This document shows, piece after piece, positions 57,501 through 64,000 of a stretch of 64,000 nt of DNA (position 1 is the stretch's first letter; each line of letters starts with the position of its first letter). The notes under the pieces are model-generated. The model made no database searches. It was not told the origin of the DNA and saw only the letters and a program-made list of their open reading frames with translations. Position numbers and translations under genes: made by a program. Source of the DNA: Mytilus trossulus (taxonomy: Eukaryota > Mollusca > Bivalvia > Mytilida > Mytilidae); contig NC_086386.1 in the NCBI RefSeq assembly GCF_036588685.1, forward strand, positions 74,956,682 through 75,020,681, in the 5' to 3' direction.

Positions 57501-59418
57501 AACAAAAAACAAATATGTAACACATAAACAAATGACAACCACTGAAATACAGACTTTTTAAGATGAAATTGAGAATGGAAATGGTGAATATGTCAAATAA
57601 ACAACAACCCCACAAAAATCAGGTAACAGCCGAAGACCATCAGTTGGTCTTCAGCGCTACGATAAAATCTCGCACCCGGAGATTGACCCTCCCCATAATA
57701 AAAATGTGTATTATTTCAGTGAAAATGGACGTAACATTATATATCTTGAAATGCCATTAAAGGTGTCAGACCACCAATTTAATATCCATATCTACTCAAC
57801 CAAATTTTGCAATTTTCACAGCTTTCTATATAAGTATAACTTCATAGAAACCAGGTTAATCCTGAATGGTACATGTATCCGCTTTCTGCATACCAATTTT
57901 CAACATAACTTTTAAGCCTGGCTTCTAAGAAAAAAACTGACCTTCAAAAAGAGGTATTAAAGTCAAACAAATATTTTGTTTGAAGAATATCCGATAGTTT
58001 AAACAGGTCTCATTAAACAGTTTGACTGTCCATCTGGTATTTTTCGTCCCTCTTTTTTAACGATTCAGACTTTTTACATTTATGTATAGATTAACATTAC
58101 TATTTAATTCAAACATTCAAAATAACATTTCCTAGTGAAGTTTTGTGATGTACATGTTGTAATCTTTATCAAATATAATAGTTTTACAAACATTCAATTA
58201 TCAAAACATTTCAATTATACATTCTAGGTATTGCGAGAATTGCGGGTAAGTTTTCATGTTTTTTTTATACAGTATGGAGAAAAAAAAAACAGAAATGTTT
58301 TTAACAATAATACAATGACGTATGAATAGTTTTATTGCAGTTGATGAATGAAAAGTAAAATAACAATTATATCTAGGTACATGGCAAAATCAAGAGCTCA
58401 AACACAACAAACAAATGGTAAACTACTGTCATATTACTGACTTAGTACATGCATTTTCTTTGGTAAAAAACGGTAGCTTAAACCTGATTTGGTAGTTTCC
58501 CAAACCTTATACTTGTATCACAGTCGCATCAAATGTATGCACTTGTTGAAAGAAAAGACGACAAGAACAAGAGAAACGTATGGAAACTATCTGTTCATTT
58601 GGTGTCACAAGCCTAGAAGTCAGCACTTCTGTGCTGACAGGAATTAACATTAAAATGGTCATAATTATAAATTAACTGTTTACAAAACGCTTAATTCTTA
58701 AAAAAAAATTAGGCTTTTCTACCTGAGGAATGGATTACCTTAGCTGTATTTGGCAAAACATTTAGGACTTAATGCTGTTCATTTCGTACTTTTTTTGGCC
58801 ATTTTAACTTTTCATATTCGGGCGTCACTAATGAGGCTTTTGTAGTAAAAAAAACGCGTCTGGTATATATAAAAAAATCAATATTGATATCTATTATGAC
58901 TTTATTTGCTGTTTGATTAATTTTACACAGTTATCAATACTATTCGTGTACCAACATATGCTCATGGTTTGTTTGATTATTACGAGTTATCATGTAAACT
59001 TCGTGAGACATATTCGATACGAAACCTTTCAGGAGCCAACTATGTATTCTAGTAGAGAACATAACACACGATGAAGATGCGGTATGAGTGTCAATAAGAC
59101 AACTCTTAATCCAAGTCACAGTTTGTAAAAGAACAAAATTTACAATCAAAGCCTTGGCTCACACCAAACAATAAGCTATGTCATGCAAGTCATATGAATT
59201 AAATTATTTAGTGACAGATTGTCATTTGAATTTCAGCCAGTTTTAAAAAAATATTTTTTTTGTCATAAATACAGTAATGTTACTAATGCTAGAGTGTATG
59301 TCTGAATTATATGATTGTTTTCGAGATAAATATGGCATACATATGTTTAATGTAATTTAAGTGTTGTATTTGTTTTAGGGAAGACAGTCCATGTAAATAT
59401 ATTGACATGCGTGAATAG
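45521..59418 (+). CDS. B-box/coiled-coil (TRIM-like, RING-less) protein B with microexon tail, 11 exons
   Basis: Paralogue of the gene at 28320. Exon 1 is 45521-46287, 767 nt as in A; residues 1-72 are identical, only Arg73Lys differs up to residue 99, and 13 changes fall in the coiled-coil part. Exons 2-11: 48106-48153, 48937-48984, 50353-50370, 50971-50982, 51751-51756, 54495-54515, 56116-56127, 57238-57249, 58228-58245, 59379-59418; 333 codons and stop, same lengths and phases as A. Zinc ligands of both B-boxes are intact. The tail keeps two CxxC pairs (KCNNC in exon 3, YCENC in exon 10), which could form a zinc ribbon. Function unknown; scaffold or innate-immune roles are typical of RING-less B-box proteins. 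TATA box weaker (TATACA). AATAAA at 59425-59430. Confidence 0.85.
47080..47995 (+). repeat. R1 interrupted by R4/R2-like repeat and hammerhead remnant (intron 1 of B)
   Basis: Partner of 29866-30815. The degraded alpha hammerhead lies on the minus strand at 47651-47697: core reads CCGATAT and GATA instead of GAAA, while the stem I strands GCGTCA and TGGCGT survive. Confidence 0.65.
48106..59418 (+). CDS. Microexon tail of gene B (exons 2-11)
   Basis: Encoded segments: SETEKREEPPKKREND, RDTSPRRQFRYKCNNC, RTEIVT, SKAP, FK, IKSAVFF, FGKR, PRQI, QYCENC, GEDSPCKYIDMRE. Exon 8 (12 nt) and the terminal coding part are nucleotide-identical to A although neighbouring introns carry many indels. All acceptors are AG and, except after exon 2 (GTATGC), donors are GTAAGT or GTGAGT. 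Confidence 0.8.
48180..48670 (+). other. B-only segment with 78-residue ORF and hammerhead-like remnant
   Basis: An ORF at 48199-48435 (MNFSMKPFCESIKFKM..., ending CYQEGTCLLT) starts near an acceptor-like TTTGAATTTCAG and has no recognised domain and no counterpart in duplicate A. It is followed at 48599-48642 by a decayed alpha hammerhead (TTGATGA, GAGA, GAGCTGGCGT). Gene fragment or part of an inserted repeat; undecided. Confidence 0.35.
49035..49290 (+). repeat. R3 repeat (intron 3 of B)
   Basis: GAAGCGAAAGGTACCAGAGG, TTGACAACGCCATGGCTAAA, GGTGTTCCGGGAGGGTAACT. Partner of 31975-32225; this one keeps more of the family's 3' side. Confidence 0.8.
49622..49665 (-). ncRNA. Type I hammerhead ribozyme (alpha), core intact, stems weakened
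   Basis: On the minus strand: CTGATGA (49653-49659), stem II GTC / GAC, GAAA, then ACGCGC and ATC. One changed base breaks the second stem III pair (GTC to ATC), and stem I keeps only about three pairs (TTCA with TGGC). Catalytic residues are present, but cleavage would be weak at best. Confidence 0.6.
49864..49910 (+). ncRNA. Hammerhead-like motif, gamma type
   Basis: ACTGGG, CTGATGA (49870-49876), CCC / GGG stem II, CGAAA, ACGTC, then CACCAG, which can pair back with CTGG. All core bases are present. Stem III is only the palindrome ACGT, so it could close only between two molecules. It lies on the strand opposite the alpha ribozyme of the same element. Confidence 0.5.
52310..52565 (-). repeat. 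R3 repeat, reverse (intron 6 of B)
   Basis: CAGGTTTGTAATAGCATAAG, GGATCTGCTTACGCGTCCAG, GGGTTCGTGTTGCTTAGTCA, CGCCTCTCTTTTTATCG. Longer than its partner in A. The 78-89 residue ORFs overlapping it are not genes. Confidence 0.75.
52934..53723. mobile_element. PIF/Harbinger-type MITE, 790 bp, only in duplicate B
   Basis: Ends GGCCATGTTCACA and TGTGAACACGGCC are inverted with one mismatch. TAA occurs on both sides (52931-52933 and 53724-53726) and only once at the empty site in duplicate A (AAGTAAGACAAAC, near 36311). A 3-bp TWA target duplication and GG-start ends are typical of PIF/Harbinger. No transposase; the interior carries another G/C-run repeat (53100-53400). Confidence 0.85.
54058..54405. 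mobile_element. Unidentified 350-bp insertion, only in duplicate B
   Basis: Duplicate A runs straight from ACCCTATACACATTG to TTTTACACTTGTCC, while B carries about 350 bp in between, from CATTCGACGTTGAC to GTTATCTCCTAA. TTTT borders both sides. No ORF and no long terminal repeats made out. Confidence 0.6.
55690..55965 (+). repeat. R2 repeat fragment (intron 7 of B; partner about 37880-38150 in A)
   Basis: CACATCAAACGAATGGATAA, TTCATGACTTGGTACA, GGGATAGACCAGTCAATATT. B keeps the CACATCAAACGAATGG part that A has lost. Confidence 0.65.
56679..56827 (+). mobile_element. Hammerhead repeat (alpha), 5'-truncated, nested in R1
   Basis: 149 bp: begins ATTTTTTGAATTTTGGGTCC, has CAATGCTCTTCAACTTTGTA and the ribozyme, and ends CCTGGTACCTTTGATAAATG. 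Longer copies (15480, 49613) extend further 5', so this one is 5'-truncated, as retroposed copies often are. No clear target-site duplication. Confidence 0.8.
56751..56794 (+). ncRNA. Type I hammerhead ribozyme (alpha), core intact
   Basis: GCGTCA, CTGATGA (56757-56763), stem II GTC / AAC (third pair broken), GAAA (56777-56780), stem III AC / GT around GCGC, GTC with predicted cut after 56788, TGGCGT. Stem III region ACGCGCGT is a perfect palindrome, favouring dimer formation. Confidence 0.75.
58710..59190. repeat. Degraded alpha hammerhead repeat and R1b (B)
   Basis: Partner of 40425-40770: CTACCTGAGGAATGGATTAC, GGGCGTCACTAATGAGGC, ACGCGTCTGGTATAT; then GATGCGGTATGAGTGTCAAT and GCCTTGGCTCACACCAAACA. 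Confidence 0.7.
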
Positions 59419-59754
59419 ACCGGTAATAAAGAACAAGCATGATGCAAATTGTATCATATGTGATACCTCTACACGATTAACTAGTAGTTTAAAACAGAAT
59501 GTATATTATTTACTTACGTTTTGATCCATGAGAAATGGTATAATTTTTTTTTTACATAAATATGAAAATGCATGTACATTTCTATCTAATAAAACCTTTC
59601 TCCAAGTTGATATATATTGTATTCCTATCATCAATCAAAAAGTTCACTGTTGTACACTTTAAAAAAAAGGGGGGGGGCTTTATAGTCAGTCAAGGTAGTT
59701 AAAAACCCATATAAGTAAGCGAATGACACCAAATGGAAAAGCAATAATTCGTAA

Positions 59755-60780
59755 GGGTTCCACGGAACACAGTGTCTCGCCTACTTTTGCTGTTAGTCAC
59801 AGGCTCAACAAAAATGTACAATCTTTTGATTGTAAGAAGTTTCTATCCAAATTTGGTAAAAATCCAGGATGGTTTATGAATCGAATAAATGTTTAAAAAC
59901 TTTAACTGCAGACTCTTTGTAATGTTAACTGGAAGAAAAACTAAGTTCATTTATGAGTAATATACGGAAAAACAAGAATTTTTTTTTAACCAAATTTCCT
60001 TTTAGATACTAGTTTTTGATCATAAACAAGCTTCTGTACAAGTTTGGTACAAATACAGGATAGTTTAAGAAAGTTATTAAAATTTTAAAAACTTTGACCA
60101 CAAAGTGAATTTAATGTTAACTGGCAGAAAAACTAAGTCCATTTATAAGTAAAAAACGGATAAATAGGATTTTTTGTTTTTACAAAAGCTACTTCTGGAT
60201 ACTATCTTATAATCATAAAAAATAAAACGACAAAACTACTCCGAGGAAAATTGAAAAAAGGAAAGTCCCCAATCAAATGGCAAAATCAAAAGCTCAAGCA
60301 AATCAAACACATCAAACGAATGGATAACAACTGTCATATAACTGACTTGGTACAGGCATTTTCTTTTGTAGAAAGAGGTGGATTGAACAAGCTTCTGTCC
60401 AAGTTTGGTAGAAATACATGATATTTAAAGAAAATCATTAAAATTTAAAAAAACTTTAACCACAGAGTGAATGTAATGTTAACTGGCAGAAAAAAAAACT
60501 AAATCCATTAATAAGTAAAATACGGAAAACAGGATTTTTTTAACACATTTTTACTTCTGAATACTATCTTATGATCATAAACAAGCTTCTTTCCAAGTCT
60601 GTTAGAAATCCGGGATAGTTTAAGAAAGTTATTAAAATTTCAAGAACTTTAACCATAGAGTGAATATTTGTGGACGCTGCCGACGACAACGATGACGCCG
60701 ACAACGACGGAATGAAGGATCGCTGTTTCGCTTTTACGACAAAAGTCGCAGACTCGACAAAAATCATATGTAAAAAAGTA
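59755..60780 (+). repeat. Tandem repeat of about 190 bp, four diverged units
   Basis: A block beginning CAAGCTTCTGTCCAAGTTTG (or a variant) recurs near 59840, 60024, 60386 and 60578, each followed by GGATAGTTTAAGAAAGTTAT and GTTAACTGGCAGAAAAACTA. The 360-bp step between the second and third units is explained by an R2 insertion (60225-60370). It ends in GACGACAACGATGACGCCGA and AAAGTCGCAGACTCGACA. Confidence 0.7.
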
Positions 60781-60789
60781 AAATAATAA

Positions 60790-61200
60790 AAATAACGAAC
60801 TCCGAGGAAAATTCAAGACGGCAATTCCCGAATCAAATGGCAAAATCAAAAGCTCAAACACATCAATCGATTGCACAATAACTTTCACATTCCTGACTTA
60901 GTACAGGCATTTTCTGATGTAGAAAATGGTGGATTAAATCTGATTTTATAGCTAGCTAAACCTCTCACTTGTATAACAGTCGCATAAAGTTCCATTATAT
61001 TGACAATGATGTGTGAACAAAGCAAACAGACATAAAAGGTAAAAATGTAAAACAATAGGGGTTCAGCAGTCCACATTATGTTATTATCTTGATCACTATA
61101 AAAATAAACAAAAATGTAACAAAGAAGCACAACAAATTAAATCAAATAAACAAAGCACATTAGCAAAAATGAAAACAAGAATACAAGCATTTTCATGTAC
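60790..61200 (+). repeat. R2 repeat, longest copy
   Basis: CTCCGAGGAAAATTCAAGAC, AAATGGCAAAATCAAAAGCT, TTAGTACAGGCATTTTCTGA, AACCTCTCACTTGTATAACA, AACAAAGAAGCACAAC. Used as the family reference. Confidence 0.75.
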
Positions 61201-61249
61201 CATGGATCAATAACACAATGAAGGGGATGTATAAGTACAGAGTAATAGA

Positions 61250-61610
61250 TATTCACATTTAACATAAATATGAGAATGCATGTACATTTCTATCTAATCA
61301 AACAATTCACTATGTTGATATATATATTGTATTCCTATCACCAATGAAAAAGAAGCTTTTGTACAAAAGTTAATGTTAGTTAAAAAAAAAAGGGGGGGGG
61401 GCGGATAATACCAAAATGGGAAACTAAAAATCATTAAGTAAAGTATGTTGAGTAAATAATCAAAAAATTATCAATATTACTGAAAAAAACGTTAAATTGT
61501 TTTTCCAAAGCTCTTATCTGCATTTTGCACCAATAACTATATTCTTGAGTAACCAACATATAAGTAAAATGTGAACATTTGGGTAAACATGACTAATGCG
61601 ACAGCAACTG
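61250..61610 (+). repeat. Third partial copy of the duplication's right edge
   Basis: ATATGAGAATGCATGTACAT, TTGATATATATATTGTATTC match 59565-59640 (B) and 41105-41165 (A); AATATTACTGAAAAAAACGT and CTGCATTTTGCACCAATAAC match A at 41455-41535. Like B it contains an A-run followed by a G-run (61383-61400). Confidence 0.7.
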
Positions 61611-61794
61611 AACGTACAACATGTCTTTTGTTTAGTTTTTGTCACTCTGTTTATTCATGAGAACAAAAACCTCATACATATATACACAATTTTCGAGATT
61701 TCTCATGTTTGCCTTATTTCATTTGCTTGATTTAATAGCTGTTTTTTTGGGTAAAGAATAGGAAATTAACTGTTAATAGTTATCAAAGGTACCA

Positions 61795-61920
61795 GGATTA
61801 TAATTTAATACGCCAGACGCGCGTTTCGTCTGCATAAGACTCATCACTGACGTTCAGATCAAAATAGTTATAAAACCAAACAAGTACAAAGTTGAAGAGC
61901 ATTGAGGACACAATAAAAAT
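61795..61920 (-). mobile_element. Hammerhead repeat, alpha type, reverse
   Basis: ACCAGGATTATAATTTAATA, ribozyme segment 61810-61853, AAACCAAACAAGTACAAAGT, GAAGAGCATTGAGGACAC. All stems of the ribozyme are well formed, but on the minus strand the core reads GTGATGA, i.e. C3 is G. Confidence 0.75.
61810..61853 (-). ncRNA. Hammerhead ribozyme (alpha) with C3G core change
   Basis: Minus strand: ACGTCA, GTGATGA, stem II GTC / GAC, GAAA, ACGCGCGT palindrome, GTC, TGGCGT. C3 pairs with G8 in the active site, so an uncompensated C3G should abolish cleavage. Confidence 0.65.
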
Positions 61921-62719
61921 AGATTTTACTCTCCTGTGTCAAGTTGCAATACATGTAAATGATTTTCTCAATAAAGTTCTAGGTCCTTTGAGAAAATATT
62001 TGTTTATGTAAAATAATAGTAACGACTAATTCTCAAATACTCCTGTTGTCAAACTAATAAACGTATGTTTCTGTATATAAAAAAAGAGGAGAATAAAACA
62101 TGATATATACTTTCGAGAAATGATATCATATTAATTAGTGTACGTGTAGAGGCACGTGGCCGATCGGTTGATGATTATTAATAACTAAGTAAGTTTACCC
62201 ATTTTTACATGCAATAATGAACAATTTGATTGGTCTATATGCATGGTATGTCAATAAATTAAATTCGGTTTTCTCTGTTTATGTCTTTATGTTTGTTTTA
62301 AGGGTTTTTTTCTTCTCTGTAATTTGTTCTCGTTGTTTCTAGATCTGTCCTTTTTTTATTGTTTTTTTTCTTCGTAGAATACAATCTGGAGTGTTTACGA
62401 CTAAAATTATTTCTGTATGAAAAATGACAAAATAATATTGATTTTGAAATTTATAAAATGTGTATGTCACGTAGATAGGTCATATTGAATATATTTGCTT
62501 TAATTATTGTTTTTATGAATACAAATATTATGCGTTAAGGGAGCCGTCAGTGTATGAATCAAAGAAATTGTAAGAATAACGTGAAACAAATGACCCTTTT
62601 TTACACTACAAGATTAGTTTTATTGGACATTTTCCTTTGAATACATATGTTTGCCTATCGTGTTTTCGTTAAATACTTTATATCAAAAATAGACGCAGTA
62701 GCGCGTGTAACAGGAAATA

Positions 62720-63300
62720 CATACCAACATATACAATTACATACAAAAGAAAAGTAGAAAAACAAAAATACCGAAATCCAAAGAAAATTCAAGAAGGAAA
62801 GTCCGTAATAAAATAGCAAAATCAAAAGCTCAAACAAATCAAACGAATGTATAATAACTGTCATGTTCTGAATTTGTACAGGCATTTTCTTATATGGAAA
62901 ATGGTGGATTAAACCAAAATAAGGGGTACCCGGTACAGCAGTCAACACTATGTATGATCGTTATCAATATAAAAACAAACAAATATATAACAAAGAAACA
63001 CAAACAAGCATATAGACAAAGCACATTAGCAAAAATGAAAGACAGGAATACGAAAATTTACCATAGCACAATACAACAATGACGGGATGTACAGGTACAG
63101 AGCCACGTCATATGTAACAAAGAAACACAAAGGGCATATAGAAAAAGGACATTCGCAAAATTTTTTTTTTTTTTACCATAGTACAATAAAACAATGACGG
63201 GATGTTTAAGTACAGAATCACGTCATCTGTAACAAAGAAACACAAAAGGCATAAAGACAAAGCACATAAGAAAATTGAATGACAAGAATTCAAAAATGGA
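62720..63300 (+). repeat. R2 repeat with tandem tail subrepeats
   Basis: R2 start (AAATCCAAAGAAAATTCAAG, AAATAGCAAAATCAAAAGCT), then a tail block of about 115-120 bp containing GTAACAAAGAAACACAAA and ACAATGACGGGATGT, repeated at about 62985, 63112 and 63228. Confidence 0.7.
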
Positions 63301-63389
63301 TATTACCACAAACAGACTAAACAGTAAAAGTAATATTCACAAAGACAAAAAAAGAATACTTTAACACGTTATTAAGATAATAAACAACG

Positions 63390-64000
63390 TTATTACCCAG
63401 AATCTATACTTCAATACCATCGTGTATTATATTTTAATATATACGGAATATTTATCAACAAGGTCTTGGTACCTTCCGATGAACTTTTTGTAGAAAAAGG
63501 ACGAAATTCTTTGACATACCCCTGGTTCATCAACTTCTTATCAGACGCTGGTGACGTTTTACAGTCTAAGTAGGAGCTTCAAGCTCTTGAATACCGAATA
63601 AGGTGGGAAATATATATCCCATATGCAGTTGAAGTTGGTATATTGCTACTAAGGTAGGGCAAATTGATAATTTTAAAATTAAAATCATCTCGTTTGTCAT
63701 AGATTCTGGCACTGAGATGACCGTGTATGTTAAATTCGAGGTAAAAGTCTAAAAATGAGGCAGAGGAAGCCGTGTCTGGTGAGTCCATTACTAAATAGTA
63801 TTGACTTTTCTAGTTCTTTTGGAAATATTCATGAACACAAGTCAGAAAAGTTTGGATTATTAAAGGAAAGAACATCATCAATATATTTGAATGTGACTTA
63901 AATGACCTAGCTTCTTTGATCTTCTTGTTTTGACAAGTGTCTGAAGGAACTCTGATTCATATGAAAAAAGAAGAGGTCGGCTAGGAGAGGAACACAGTTC
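63390..64000 (-). pseudogene. Retroelement reverse transcriptase remnant (YIDD type), runs off the window
   Basis: Minus-strand frames give FKYIDDVLSFNNPNFSD (YIDD near 63874-63885, the catalytic Asp pair of reverse transcriptases), preceded by VPLLADLFFFSYESEFLQ, and followed by SSASFLDFYLEFNIHGHLSA, KRDDFNFKIINLPYLSSNIP and YGIYISHLIRYSRA. Further down, LMNQGY and YQDLVDKYS-like words continue in shifted frames. Several stops and frameshifts separate these, so it is inactive. The retroelement family is not assigned with certainty. Confidence 0.75.

Larger units (their letters stand above)
44223..59650 (+). repeat. Segmental duplicate B (about 15.4 kb)
   Basis: Matches duplicate A from GTATATTCAGTTTCAAGTTA to GTTGATATATATTGTATTCC. 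B-only insertions include 48180-48670, 49613-49925, 52934-53723, about 54058-54405 and 56284-56857. Exon 1 of the gene differs from A at 14 of about 256 residues. Confidence 0.9.

Overview
The window is eukaryotic, AT-rich and almost entirely non-coding by length. It is crowded with several families of short dispersed repeats. Split genes with GT/AG introns, a fibrinogen-related lectin gene, B-box genes, a THAP protein, Penelope-like retroelement debris and many hammerhead-ribozyme repeats point to a bivalve mollusc. From memory of its repeats I would say a mussel (Mytilidae, probably Mytilus); this could not be checked here. R1 to R5 below are my own labels for dispersed repeat families.

Layout. 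1-3.1 kb: repeats and small inverted repeats. 3.16-3.55 kb (minus): small THAP zinc-finger gene. 5.1-6.65 kb: 3.5 tandem copies of a 440-bp unit carrying a tRNA-derived head. 6.8-7.5 kb: two pieces of Penelope-like element end to end. 8.73-14.54 kb (plus): complete six-exon secreted fibrinogen-related protein, 295 codons, with TATA box and poly(A) signal. 14.6-26.4 kb: repeats only, including an intact-looking hammerhead ribozyme at 15.6 kb and arrays of a TCGAG/TCAGAC motif. 26.4-41.2 kb and 44.2-59.65 kb: tandem segmental duplication of about 15 kb, each copy with one B-box/coiled-coil (TRIM-like, RING-less) gene. 59.7-64 kb: tandem repeats, a hammerhead repeat and a decayed reverse transcriptase (minus).

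The most interesting system is the duplicated B-box gene. Its first exon encodes two B-boxes and a coiled coil. It is followed by nine very small internal exons of 48, 48, 18, 12, 6, 21, 12, 12 and 18 nt and a short terminal exon. In both copies every internal exon has the same length, a multiple of three, the same phase and strong splice sites, although the introns differ by many insertions. Any of them could be skipped without a frameshift, which would allow many C-terminal tails.

The second theme is hammerhead ribozymes. One repeat family carries a sense type I hammerhead (two subtypes, alpha and beta) near its 3' end and, about 200 bp upstream, a hammerhead-like motif on the opposite strand (gamma). 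One copy is nested inside an R1 copy that is itself missing from the other segmental duplicate, so these elements moved after the duplication.
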